Source of the DNA: Brachypodium distachyon | Lineage: Eukaryota; Streptophyta; Magnoliopsida; Poales; Poaceae | Reading direction: 5' to 3' | NCBI RefSeq assembly: GCF_000005505.3 | Contig: NC_016132.3 | Location: 44,096,914-44,160,913 of the forward strand | DNA length: 64,000 nt | Shown: positions 10,981 to 22,375 of the stretch, in pieces | Layout: each line of letters begins with the position of its first letter | How positions within the stretch are numbered: position 1 is the first letter of the stretch | The notes under the pieces: generated by a model | Told to the model about the DNA's origin: nothing | The model's input: the letters and a program-made list of their open reading frames with translations, nothing else | The model's database searches: none | Translations under genes and position numbers: made by a program

Positions 10981-11385
10981 TTTTAGTTGCAGCAGGGGAC
11001 AAGGTGGGCTTTGCTGTTGCTTGGTGTTGCTGCTGTGAGGGCAATGGCAAGAAGATGTTGTTCAATGGTTTATTGTAGTATTTGAGAATAAGAACTAGAT
11101 CCATGTAACAGAATGGTGTAATGCAGTACTTAATGTCGGTTACATAATTCTGGAGTTCTAATAGTAGAGTCGTTTGATTTGCAGCCCCCATTTCACTGCC
11201 CATTTCACTGCGTGAAATTAACAAAAGGCTCAAACCAAACGTAATAAACGGGCTTAACCACAACATCTAGGAGGATAACTAGTCCCCTAACTACAACATC
11301 TCCAAAAGGTGGGACGCTTGCATATATAAGATCCCTACTTCTCTCTGGCTACCATCTCCAAGCTTCTCGCTGCTCATGCTCTGTT
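10981..11385. other. 3' flank, nothing recognised
   Basis: The downstream region of the GRF gene includes a plus-strand 'catatataag' at about 11325 that could be a TATA box but has no gene after it. Otherwise nothing. Confidence 0.4.
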
Positions 11386-12225
11386 TTAGAAGATGAATTG
11401 GCACACGAGAGCAACCAAGCAAATCGCAGCGACGACCATCACAGAAGCGGTGCACCAATCTAGGCTGCTGCCCATCACCGCCAACCGCAGCTCATAACGA
11501 CTAGTGACGCCAAGCACGACGAGGCCTTCGTCTTCAGCCCGGATTGCACCTCGTGGTCCTGCTTCTCCACCTCCGGCATGATGTTGCACTCCATCACCTT
11601 TAGAAAGCCAATGGAATCGAGGCATACGCCAGCGCACAAAAGAGCCAACGAGACACAATGCGAAGGCACCAAATGCTGCAATGGGGGCGATTGCCGTCTG
11701 GATACGGGTGCCTGAGCCATCAATGGCGGCGACGAAGTGGATTTTGTATCCTGCCACATCAGCTAGAAGCACCATGGCCGTGGAGCCATGCCGAGCTTGG
11801 CCACCCGCTTGCGGCCTGTGGCCGACGAGCTGGGCACTCGCTTGCGGCCCGTGACCCACGAGCTGGCCAGGAGCAAGCGGCTCGACGAGGGGGAGCTGGC
11901 CAGCAGCTTGGGGCGCCTGTGGCCTGTGGACGACGCTGGTGGGGCCTGCTGCTCCGATGAGTGGCCCGAGCGGGCCGTGGCCGATGAGGCCGGACACAAC
12001 CCGTGCAAGGCCGGCACAGGCAGCCCACAAACCGGCGAGCGCTGCACCGACAGCAGCTACGCGCGGGACGGGGACGGTCGGATCCGGATTAAAAGCAGCC
12101 ACTGTCGCCGCCGCCGGCGCAGTTGCCGCCGTCGGAGCTAGGTCACGATGAGGAAGAACCGGGGCTGGTTCATCCCCAATGTGGAGCAGCCGAAATGCGG
12201 CAGCGAGCTCATCCCCCTCCGGCAT
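11386..12225 (-). CDS. Unrecognised Ala/Pro-rich putative membrane protein
   Basis: This is a single-exon frame of 279 aa from an ATG at 12225. It is preceded on its own strand by a long CT-rich leader (about 12500-12230) like a grass 5' UTR, which supports a real transcript. The N-terminus is acidic (MPEGDELAAAFRLLHIGDE). Hydrophobic segments lie at about residues 57-92, 178-197 and 257-279, the last ending at the C-terminus (VVAAICLVALVCQFIF). A repeated motif (LVGHGPQA / LVGHRPQA) falls around residues 112-140. I recognise no family. Other strands are also open over the GC-rich middle, so coding is not certain. Confidence 0.42.
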   Translation of the reverse strand: MPEGDELAAAFRLLHIGDEPAPVLPHRDLAPTAATAPAAATVAAFNPDPTVPVPRVAAVGAALAGLWAACAGLARVVSGLIGHGPLGPLIGAAGPTSVVHRPQAPQAAGQLPLVEPLAPGQLVGHGPQASAQLVGHRPQAGGQARHGSTAMVLLADVAGYKIHFVAAIDGSGTRIQTAIAPIAAFGAFALCLVGSFVRWRMPRFHWLSKGDGVQHHAGGGEAGPRGAIRAEDEGLVVLGVTSRYELRLAVMGSSLDWCTASVMVVAAICLVALVCQFIF

Positions 12226-12545
12226 TGCCTCCTTCGAGCTTAGGACAACAAAGGGGAAGGGATTTTGATGGCTAGGGATTTGAGCTTGGGAGGAATGGGG
12301 ATTTCGGTTGGAGGAGAGAAGGAAGAAGGAGCCTTAGTGGAGAAGGAAAAGAGAAGGAGTGAGGAGAGAGGGGAGTGAGTGAGAACGGGGAAGTGGCTCG
12401 AGAGAACCCCATGGGAGATTGTTGATCGCGGGAAGAAGATAGTGCTGCCTGTGAATTTGCAAATCAGAAGTGGTTTAATCTGTACGTTTTGCTGGTTAGG
12501 GGTTAGTAGGGAACCATAGTAAAAAAAAAGTGGCCCCTTTAACAA
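12226..12545 (-). promoter_or_regulatory. CT-rich leader of the 279-aa ORF
   Basis: On the minus strand this is dominated by CT and CTTCC runs between about 12440 and 12240, typical of plant 5' UTRs. It runs directly into the ATG at 12225. Confidence 0.4.
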
Positions 12546-13900
12546 CTAGGGCTGTGGAGAGTCGAACGCGGGTTGCATGGCTTGAAGCATGTTTCTCTGG
12601 CCAGTGGGGTAATGAAGAGATACTGATCAGCTTTTGGGCAAAACTCTAATGAGCAAGCCAGCGTACAAGGACAGATAAATATTTCTGCAGAATTTGTATT
12701 TGGGGCAGACTATGTACCATTTGTATGATATTTGGAGTCTAAATTTTTTTGCAACAATATAAGTGTCACCTACATCGTGTGTACAAATTTCAGAATTTCT
12801 GGAGGTAGAATACTATATTTCGTACATTACTTGAATTATTGATGATTTTCTTTGGAAATTCAAAACGGAGCGATAGAGAACTCAAATGAACTTTTCCTTT
12901 GGTATGGAAGTTTCATAAGATCCTCCCACTACTGATAGAAGTTTGAAACATGACAATATTAATGATGTGACACGAGTAATGCATGTTTTTTGGACTTTTA
13001 AGGGATTTTGAAGATGGGAAATATAAAAATAAAGGAAATATTAATCAGAAAAATCTGAAAACTTGCAAGTGTTCTTTATTTGTCATGTTGAGATCACATA
13101 AAAAAATTCAGATGATTTTGAATAATTATGATCATAAGTTGTGTCGAAACTAGCACATCCCACTGACATGTTTTTGAATCACTCACTCTAATGTTCTAGA
13201 TTCTGTCGCATTTTTATATTTCACTTAGAAGCACTTGTCAAAATCACTTCAAATTTGGACCAGTATCTACTATTGGATAGTATCCCAGCATGAAAGATTA
13301 AAATTTCAGTTTGTGGTTAAATTTGATTTTTTTAAATTTTGAAAATCATTTAAAAATCACCATACTTGTAAAAAGACACCTAAATTTTTGATGAAATGTT
13401 ATGAAATTTGGCATGGAGGAGGTTAAAGTATGTACTGAATTAATTGTGGAATGACAAAATAAATTCGGTATGCAAAAAGGCCTGACATTTGAAATTGGTC
13501 AAATAAATTTGAAAACTATTTGAAATTCTAGTTGCTCAGAATGAATTCAATTTTGGCAGATGTGTACAACTTAGTAAGGAGATGACATGTTGACGTACAA
13601 ATTTCAATTTCCATGTAGCAGTGTGGCTTTAAGAGTCGTCTAAGATACTGTTATTCAAATTTAAACCGTGAATTTGAGCAAGTTAACTTTGTCAAAATGA
13701 TTTGAAATTTTGGCTGTGCCAATAACGTTGCAAGGATGTTCCATTTTGCAATCACTTTCCAATTTAAAGCAAGTCTATTTTTCGATGATGCTTACAAAAT
13801 GGACCATTTTGGCTATCTAAGACCCACTTTTGGAGCACATTTCCAGCACCCTATGCCTGTGCTCAAGGGAGTGCCTGGAACCCACTTTCGAAGTGAGAAA
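12546..13900. other. AT-rich, transposon-like non-coding sequence
   Basis: Long AT-rich stretch with recurring 'tttgaaatt', 'aaatttgg' and 'ttcaaatt' phrases, resembling the non-coding interior of a large grass DNA transposon. It may belong to the Mutator element to its right, but I found no matching terminal inverted repeat. Confidence 0.35.
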
Positions 13901-13904
13901 ACAA

Positions 13905-14159
13905 CCCAACATAATCTGATTAACACATAATATGAATGGTTCTCAATACAACTTGGTAGTATGAATGGTTCTCAATACAATTGATTAACACTAATCCTCA
14001 CTAATGAACAGTAATACACATAATCTGATTAACACAGAATCTGGCACACAAATGTTTCTCAATACAAATGAAACTCACACAAATGAGCTCACACATAATC
14101 CTCAACACAAATGTTTCTCAATACAAATGACAGAGAAATGTTTGTCAACACAAATGAGC
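13905..14159. repeat. Short degenerate repeats at the transposase 3' end
   Basis: Phrases 'taatctgattaacaca', 'aatgtttctcaatacaaatg', 'tatgaatggttctcaatac' and 'acacaaatgagctcacaca' each recur two to four times. The block abuts the transposase stop codon and may be its 3' UTR or a subterminal repeat zone. Confidence 0.65.
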
Positions 14160-17100
14160 TCACACAGCTCTCCCATACAAAGCAGATACAGAACACTCTT
14201 TTTTCAGCACCTTCTTTCCTCCTCTCTTCCTTTTTTTGCGATACTCCTTTACCAGCACACCAATTGGGACATTCTTTTTGTCTTCATCAATCACTAAATC
14301 TTCATAATGGTCACAATCTTCAGAATTGTCAGTACCTTCAACAATCAGATCATCGTCTTTAGCATTTTCACTATGTTCAGAACCTTCAACAACTTCAGCT
14401 GGCCAATCATCAACTTCTGCATTTTCACAATGAGTTTGCCAATCACCTTCAGGTGGCCAATCATATCCATTATCATTTGGCAACGGTTCCCAATTTGCTT
14501 CAGCAGCTTCAGCTGGCAACTGTTCTACAACAGCAGGTTCAGGTGGCACTTGTTCCGCAACAGCTTCAGCTGGCACCTGTTTTGCAATATCTTCAGCCGG
14601 CCCTTGTTCTTCAACACCATTTTCAGTTGGCAGTTGTTCTTGAACAACAGATTTCGGTCTTCCACGACCCCTGCAAAAAGAAATGTCAAAATCACAAGCA
14701 TTATGATTGCAAAGTCAAATGGGCAAAATTCTTACCTTTTAGGTTTCAGTGGAGTTAGGGCGCAGAAAATGGAACCAGCACGATGACCAGGTTCTAGACA
14801 TGCAGTGCATTTTTCAAGGTGAGGGGCATCTTCAGGAAATTCTTCAGATCCTGCTCCGGTCTTGTTTTTACCACGACCCCTGGAACAAAGAAGAAGGTAA
14901 TGTTAAAATCTCAAGCATTATGATACAAAGTCAAAACTGCAAAATTCTTACCTTGATGGTTTAGGAACATTGAAAACGCAGAAAGGCGAATTAGCACGAT
15001 GTCCGATTTCTAAACATCTGGTGCATCTGTGTTTGATGCCTATGCCTGCTTTTGTTTTCAGTTTCTCTTGCTCTTTCTTTTTCTCTTTCTCAATATCTTT
15101 CTCTATCTCCTCATCTGTTAATTCCCCTTTGTTCCCTTTCATTTGACCTTTTGTTCCTTTTTTACCACCACGATCAAAGAAACTTTTGAAACGTTTCTGT
15201 TTAGGCCTACCTGGTTTTCTAGTTAAGTCTGGGGCATGCATGTCAACTCCTAGTGGAACTTCAGGCCATTGTGATTGGTCTGTAAATGGCTCAATAATTC
15301 CTGCATATGCTGCTCTAAACATGGCCACCGAGTAATATTCATGCAGATATTCCCCCATCATCAAGTGCTCTCTCTGTGACAACACTACTATAGCATGCTC
15401 ACAAGGTTTGCCTATTGCTTGCCACTCAAGACAGGAGCATTCATGTAAATGAAGCTTCACCACATGCCTCCTCATGTTCCTTTTGTTCATAACCTCAGCA
15501 GAGTTACTTGAGGCATTCACAACAGTGTAGTGCATGAGTCCTCTACTCTTGTATACAAGCTGTTGAACCACTGTTGGTAGTTTGTCTTGATGCAATTTCT
15601 CACCTAGTTGTCTTTTGATATTGAATAGATTCATTAATCTTATCTTGATGTTGTCAATGAGCTCATGAACAGACAGGCCCTTCAGATCTCTTATCCAACT
15701 GTTAAAACTTTCTGCCAAGTGGTTATTGATATGATCAACTTTGATATCCGTATTAAAGCCACTTCTGTACCATAACAAAGAATGGTAGGTTTTCAGATAT
15801 ACACCAAATTCTGGACAACCCCCCTCAGAAATTGACAACATCTTATCCATATGGTACTTGTAAGTGTCCTGCTCGTAGGCTCTTGCTGCTGGCCACATTC
15901 TTCCAAAAACTTTTCCTTGAAACTTTTTAACCAAATTCAGCCACAAATGGCCAAAGCACTCCCTCTGCTCTGCATGTGGAAACACATTTTTTACTACATT
16001 CTCAAGACCCTTACAAGCATCAGTGCATATGGCTAAGGGATTCATGTGTCCTAGTGCCCTTTTCAACTGAAGCATGAACCAAGTCCAATCAGCCTCTGTC
16101 TCTGACTGAAACAAGCCTACAGCAACTGGAAACATCCAATTGTTGCCATCTAGGGCAATGGCCGCAGCCAACTGCTCATTCCATTTCCCATTCAACGCAG
16201 TGGAGTCTATGCTCAAGTAGGGACGGCACCCTGGTTTAAAACCATCCATGCAAGGCTTCATTGCCATAAAGAACCTAGAAAAAAATACCCTACCATCATC
16301 TTTTGTATAGGTATCTATCTCAACTACGCTGCCTGGTGACCTCACTTCCATTTCGGCTCTAAAGTTGTACAACATTCTGAATGTATTGCCCCAGTCACCA
16401 TACAGATCCTTCAGAGCAATTTGCTTCCCTTTCCACACAGTGTTGTAGCTAATAGTGCACTTGTAATCCCTTTCCAAGTCATCTTGAAGTTGTTTTGCAG
16501 TTGTGCTTGGTTTTTTGGTCAGAATGGGCTTCACCTTTTCTACAACCTAGGCTATGTTCGTGATTCTCCTCCCGGATGTCATACATGTGTGGTCATGTGG
16601 CATCCGATTGACCCTTATGAACCTCCCGTTAGGTTGCCTTCTCGCAGACATATACCATCGACAAGGCTTCATATCCCCATCCTTACCCTTACATTTAGCT
16701 GTGAACCTGTTCTTGTCAGTCCATGCTGTCCTCCCTTGAAACTCTTTCTTCACAGCATATGACCTGGAAGCCATCTTCAATTCCTCCATACTAGACCAAA
16801 ACGTCCCAACTGATATATCAGGATCATCCTTGTCATGAACCGTGCGCATCTCTTCTTCATTTCTGTCATCTACTTCTTCTCCTCCTTGTGCAAAGAGGAG
16901 CTCAACTTCATCTTCGTAATCATCACCATGTTGATCCAGGGGCACACCCTGCTCAGGAGGGGGCGGCAGAAACGTCCTTTTATCATTAGGCAATCGACTT
17001 CCAAGAAGTTTGGCCAATTTTTCCTCGCTGACAATTTGCAGAGCAATATCTGTTGGCAGATCAATATCTACTTTATTCCAATCAACAGATGGTCCTTCTC

Positions 17101-17572
17101 CCTGCCCCGACCCCAAATCTTCTGGCGGATTAAGACTGTTCGGACCGAAATCTCGCACATTCCGCACGGGCTCGCTGTCTGCAAGGAATGCTGCGTCGTT
17201 CATGGCTTCTGCAGCTTGCGACCGAACTAATCCTACAGGTGAGTCTTCCCTCCCATCAATTATGTCCGCATAAATTGTTATCTCAGGATCCCCTGTCCTT
17301 CTCCGACCGTGTACGATTGCTTCAAAAAGCTGCGCAGCTGTCGTGATTCGCCGGTAGTTCCCCCTCCCCACATAGCTACCTAATTCCAGCTCTTGGCTTG
17401 AACCCCATACCACCATCTTACCCAACTCCCCTATGAAATCTACAACACTGATGCCATCCGCCTTGATTCTCCCCGTTTCTATGGCATTCCTATTAATCAC
17501 CTTAACACTGTCGTCGTCTAACTTCCCAATGCAAGGACGAAACTTCACTCTAACACGTTCCTTTCCGTCCAT
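14160..17572 (-). CDS. Mutator-like (MULE/MuDR) transposase with an in-frame stop
   Basis: Exons, minus strand, are 17572-14952, 14879-14736 and 14670-14160, with good splice sites (AAG|GTAAGA; TTCCAG|GGG; AAG|GTAAGA; TTGCAG|GGG). In order it encodes an N-terminal PB1-like region and an acidic linker. Next comes the MuDR DNA-binding domain (FWSSMEELKMASRSYAV...HDHTC). The MULE DDE core follows (YLSIDSTALNGKWNEQ, CTDACKGLENVV), then a SWIM zinc finger (CSCLEWQAIGKPCEHA). The end has two zinc knuckles (CTRCLEIGHR, CTACLEPGHR) and an acidic, Pro-rich tail. It should catalyse cut-and-paste transposition. One TAG at 16549-16547 interrupts an otherwise continuous frame between the DNA-binding and MULE domains. 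The 5' ATG is placed at 17572; the frame is open a little further, from a GTG. The single lesion implies a recently active copy. Confidence 0.9.
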
Positions 17573-18236
17573 GGGTTCTTCATTTCTACAGGCCACGGAA
17601 CCAAATCAATTTTCTCCCCCCGCAAGCAATTGACCGACAGATATCAAATCGGCTAGAATTGAAGGAAATTGCTGTTTCAGAGAAAGAATACTTACTCATT
17701 ACGAGCCCGTTCGGGTGATTCCATGTCTCAAATCAAGCCCGCCCAACCCACAACCCCCCGCCCCACAAACCCTAGAAAAGGGGAACGAAAGAAATCAGCG
17801 CCATTGGACTCGAATCAAGCAAAACAAGATGAAATTGAGCATGGTTGTGGGTTCGGGTACCTGATTTGATCTTGCCCAAGGCAATGCCGCTCCCAAATGG
17901 ACCGCCGCCGGCGTCTTCCAGAACAACTGCGCCGCCGCCTGTTGGAGTCGGGGGCAATGGGTCTCAGGTCGGGCACGAGCTCAGAGACGAGGAAAATGGC
18001 AGATGGCAACTAGTGCTGGGCCCGCATGTCTGCATATGCCGCGTGGCAAGTTGCCGTGGGACCCACTGATCTACTTAGAACTGTCCGGTTGATGATGATG
18101 CTAAAACTTGCCACGCAAAATTTTGCATTTAGCCCCCTAGGTTTACTAAAAACGAGCCCAACGGTTTCATTCCTGCAATGAAGAAGAAAGCGCCTTTCTT
18201 TCTCTGTCTGCCATCTTCAATGGTTTAGAAAAGCGA
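17573..18236. other. 5' flank of the transposase
   Basis: This includes the probable leader, GC-rich at 17870-18060 with short open frames on both strands that are not convincing. I looked for a Mutator terminal inverted repeat matching the left side and did not find one. Confidence 0.4.
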
Positions 18237-18799
18237 TTGCCCCGAATAAAATCATGCTACCCCACCTGCAAAACTTGTAGCTCAACAACCAATGCTGCAA
18301 TATACTCCATAAAGTTAGTCTTAACAAGAACACTTGACATAAACTTGGGTGGTACAGCAAGTTCCACTTTCATTGGGTCAAACAGATCATCCACTATTTT
18401 TTGCAGCATGCATATTTCGATGGAGTATACCTGATAACTCGAGCTGCTGAGCTGAATTTGAGTTGCATCAGTTTGAGGCTTTTCTAGTACTCTAAATGGA
18501 CCATAACCCGCATCACGTTAACCAGAACCATTCAAACATCAAGAGTCGTCCAGCACTTAGTATCTACTATATCACATTTACAGTAATTCAGCATGGCGCC
18601 ATCAACATCCGTTTGTATGAGTCAGATGCAAGCGCAAGCATAGTTTGATCGCAATCAACGAAGATCTTTGTATGGAAGTTATCTCAGCCTCGAGTGTTCC
18701 ATGTAACATAGCAGAAAACATGTCCAACAAAAAAGACGAATCAGTAAATGTACCCAATGTTCATAATGTATCAGGCATGAATAGAGGTAAGCAAAAAAT

Positions 18800-20430
18800 A
18801 CCTTCAGTGCTTAACCATGGGTCAAATACAGAAGAGCATCATCCTTCGACATGTACAACTGGTACACCATACTCATATCCATAGCTAGTGGACATAAGAT
18901 TAGCCAAATTAAGAGCAGACGAAAATGTAACAGTCCAAAATAATGTTTTGAAGAGGCGAAGGAATGTATTACCTGCATCAGGTACAACCCTCCGACACCC
19001 CACAGTGACAGTGAGGTTGAGCGGGTAGTCCTCACGTCGCCCAACTCTAACGCAGACCTCACGCACGAAAGTTCCAAAAAGCTTCTGCCCACATACCTGC
19101 AACCACCTATACATAGTAGTACCTTATATGTTAACCTTCATCCTCGTATCAATATGCGGCAATCTGTGAATGCAGAAGTGGTCTACTTGCGGGCTTGTAG
19201 TCCCAAGCTCGAGATCAACTAAAACTACTGGCACGAGCTCCCTCATATTGCTTGGGACTGCATTAATTTAAATACTCAAAGTAAGTACAATGAGTGCAAC
19301 TGCAGTTCTCATAAGATGAAATGGAACATTATACTGTAACTAGTTCAACATTTACTTTTACAGTGAATTGTGGTATTATTAGACAATTTTTTTATTGCAG
19401 TTTATGAGGAAACAAAGCAGAATGGAGTTGTATTATTCCTACAGCTGGAAATTTAAATGGCATAACAATCATTTTATTCTCAGAAGTGCCAAGGCTAATA
19501 CCCTCCTGTCTTGGAGAAGGACATGCAGCTCTCTGACCCATAGACCAAGCAGCTGAAGCTGTTGAACCAGTACCACCACGCCCATGGCGCATACGCTTGG
19601 TCTTCCCCATGTCTGAAAATATAGTTTATTAATCAGTCAAGGTTTACACAGTTTCAATAGAAGTGGTACAAAAATTTAGACCAAGACACAATATTACTGT
19701 AATATAATGCTAGTGTAGATCTTGATCACAGGCTGCATTTATCTGAGAAGACAAAAGAACAGAAACGTAGCACCAGTTCTGTTGTGTTGGCAGGTTAAGC
19801 ATTCTGCTGCACAAATCATTATATCTCGCTACTGAAAATTCTTTCATAACCATCGTCATATACCAGATTTGAGTCATTTTGTTCATGCCTATGAGACGAA
19901 CCTGTAGAACTGAACTAGTTCAGTTCCCATATCCAAATTTGCTTTCTGTACATTCGAGAGGCCGAATTGTAAGTCGATGAACCTACAGCTCTAACATCAC
20001 ATGCATACCGAGCCCCAAATGCAAAACCAGAATACCTCCTAAATATAATATGCAATAGAATTGGCAACAAATATCTGGGGAATTGGCATCGGGGATGTGG
20101 GAAGCGTCCGTACGTACCTCTCACCGGGACCGAGACAAGACGGACGATGGGTCGAGGACCGTGGCCGCCCGCCCGCGTCCGAGAAACTGATGCAGCGATC
20201 GCGACCGAATGCAGGTTCAGAAACGATGAAATGAAACCCCCCGCGAAGAAATTTGGAGAGGATGGAGGCAGTTACCCGTACCTTGGAAACAGAGAACGAA
20301 GGCGACGATGCCGATGCCCCCGCGCCTTCTCCTTCCTTGTGCTGAGGCGAGCTTCTCCGCTTCGTTCCTCCTTCCTTGTGCTGAGGCGAGCTTCTCCTTC
20401 GTTCCAATCCGAAATTCGTAGCAGCTGATT
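18800..20430 (-). CDS. Possible spliced gene, family unrecognised
   Basis: Three minus-strand pieces look like exons. One is near 20407-20285 (ERRRSSPQHKEG..., ending at donor TTTCCAAG|GTACGG). The second runs from 19612 (acceptor TTTTCAG|ACATGG; MGKTKRMRHGRGGTGS...) to a donor-like GT at about 19448. The third is 19098-18970 (TTGCAG|GTATGTGGG ... GATGCAG|GTAATAC), encoding KLFGTFVREVCVRVGRRE and PLNLTVTVGCRRVVPD. The last is the most protein-like. A terminal piece near 18880-18815 would read AMDMSMVYQLYMSK to a stop. I could not join them with confidence, and I do not know the family. A decayed gene is equally possible. Confidence 0.3.
20331..20397. repeat. Short direct repeat, 28 bp twice
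   Basis: 'ccttccttgtgctgaggcga' plus 'gcttctcc' occurs at 20331-20358 and 20370-20397. On the minus strand it encodes RRSSPQHKEG twice. Confidence 0.9.
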
Positions 20431-21520
20431 GGAGAAGAGAAGCGAATAAACCTCGGAGCAGGCGGAGGAGGAATGCAGGAAGAAGGAAGTGCGGGGAAGA
20501 GGAGGAGGGGAGGACGCCGACCTGGATTCTCCGCAGAGATCGTCCTTTCGCGGAGGAGAGATTAGGCGCTCTGCTCTTCTTAGATGATCAGCTGAGTTGT
20601 GGCTTCGGCAACGGTTCCTCCTCCGGGGGGTTTAAATGGCATTGGGGTTCAGCCGGCGAACGCATTCCCTCCCAGTACCGAATGGCATTGCGCTCCGGTG
20701 CAGCCGCCGAACCAAAAGCCCGCCACGATGCGCTGGGACCGGCGCGTCAGGCATCGGGCTCGTGGTCGCGTCACGCACACGCAACGGGCGAGTGTGCCAG
20801 CTGCTACAGTGCCTACAGACCGCCGTGCCGGAACCCGGAACGACACCCAGGTCCGAGCGGAGCCGCGCTGCAGCGACGTGCAGCCTGGCTGTCGGGCTCG
20901 CCAGAGTGGTGCACCGGACCCCACGACGGGCTCGTCTCGAGCCGAACCGGTACTTTCCAGGGTACGGGTCCGACCGCGGGCCGGGCGGACCATCCCGAGT
21001 CCTGAATGCACCGCCGCGTTCGCCGTGTCAAATGCAACCCAGATGGAAAATTACAGAGTTAGATCCAGAAAGAACCAAGGGCGCAGAGAGACCTAGATCG
21101 GTTTCGACGATAACTCGATAACGAGCGACTCCATCGGAGCCAAGGGGAGGGTTTGCGCCTGCGCCGCCCTTGCGCTCAGATCCGCCCGATCCAGGGAATT
21201 CGAAAGAAATCCCTTCCGATCTGAGAGCACTGAGAGGAACCAGAGCGCATCCAAGCAAAGCTTTTCATGGGTGAACCACCCGACCGGAGGGGAGGCCGGC
21301 CAGCCATGGCCTTCCCTGTCCTTGGTGTTCATCTTGTTCTTGCGAAACAAAGGAGGAGGATTTGGAAAACGATGACGGGAAGGGAACGGCCCGGTTACTT
21401 ATACACAAGACGTGCGGTGCAGGACCCATCAGTTCGCCACGTGTTAGACCCTGATTCGTTGGCGTCCATGTACTCGCTCATTCCCATATTATTAAGTGAC
21501 GGTATCTAATTTTTTTTTTA
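20431..21520. other. GC-rich promoter-like sequence
   Basis: High-GC stretch with many overlapping open frames on both strands, none with family resemblance or consistent coding character. It may be the upstream region of the minus-strand gene at 18.8-20.4 kb, or a captured GC-rich segment. Confidence 0.35.
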
Positions 21521-21576
21521 TGCTGGTCGAGTAACTTAGAATAGTAACATACACATATGTTACTACTCCATCCATT

Positions 21577-22073
21577 AAGGAAATTACACTGCAGGTTCAT
21601 GAACTTGGCAGTGATGTTCATTTTCATCCATTAACTTGAAAACTGTTCAAATGACTCATTAAATTTAGCAGCTTTGTTCATTTAGTCCAAATGGCTAAAA
21701 GTAGGTAAAATTCGGCCAAGCGTGGACCTGGCCGTCGTGTGAGGGGGCTTTTCACAATTTTTTGGTTATGGATCTTTTCTGTTTAACCCCCTCGAATCTC
21801 CAGAATGGGGAGACGCTCACCTCGCCGGTGAACCCACTTCGGCCGGCATACGCGGCGTCCACGCGAATGGCTCCGCCGATGGGTTCGGCGATGGCTACTC
21901 GAACGGCCAGATCCACGTCACATGCCATCATGACCGAATTTCGCCCGAATCTGGCCATTTGAACTAAAATGAGCAAAGCTGTCAAGTTTAGTGAGTCATT
22001 TGAGGAGTTTTCAAGTTAATGGATGAAACTGAACATCGCTGCCAAGTTCATGTACCCGCAATGTAATTTCCTC
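21577..22073. mobile_element. Mutator-like element with arms of about 145 bp
   Basis: The arm 21577-21720 ('aaggaaattacactgcaggt'...) is repeated inverted at about 21930-22073 with scattered mismatches. The arms enclose a GC-rich core of about 200 bp with no coding call. Flanking nonamers ccatccatt (21568-21576) and ccatccgtt (22074-22082) match at 8 of 9, fitting the 9-bp Mutator target duplication. Confidence 0.75.
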
Positions 22074-22155
22074 CCATCCGTTTCATAAAGATTGGCGTGG
22101 TTTTGAACTGGTTCTAGTTCAAAACCGTGCAAATCTTTATGAAACGGAGGGAGTA
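22074..22155. mobile_element. Stowaway-like hairpin MITE, split by the Mutator element
   Basis: 'ccgtttcataaagattgg...ttttgaactgg' folds back on 'ccagttcaaaac...aatctttatgaaacggaggg', ending gagta. Its left terminus (tactactccatccatt) is on the other side of the 21577-22073 insertion. Confidence 0.65.
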
Positions 22156-22375
22156 CCTCCATAGTGGTTAGTAACTTATTTACAGTGTCATGCATTGTGT
22201 CATTTATTATGGTGTAGACTCATCTTGTCTTGATTTGTGTGATATTATGGTAACATATCTAAGTTACCACCTCCATCTTTTTTTTCATCTATTACTATGG
22301 CATGTCATCAAAATGACTAGTTGGCATTTATGTTACTACCTAAGTTACTCCCACTATGAGTAGCCTTAGGTATAT

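Larger units (their letters stand above)
21525..22375. mobile_element. Nested MITE complex
   Basis: Outer arms (about 21525-21570 and 22156-22375) contain 'agtaact', 'gtaacata' and 'tcccactatgagtagcctta', resembling a Tourist-like MITE of grasses. Inside lies a Stowaway-like element, itself split by a Mutator-like element (both listed separately). The outer element is called with low certainty. Confidence 0.4.

Noticed and set aside
12555..12620. tRNA- or SINE-like look ('gtcgaacgcgggttgc')
   Set aside because: No cloverleaf could be drawn and the A box is missing.
14307..14786. Plus-strand frames opposite the transposase 3' exon
   Set aside because: Low-complexity complement of the acidic, Pro/Ala-rich transposase tail.
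20599..21120. Overlapping long plus and minus frames in GC-rich sequence
   Set aside because: Several frames are open at once, all Arg/Pro/Ala-rich without family resemblance, as expected from composition alone.
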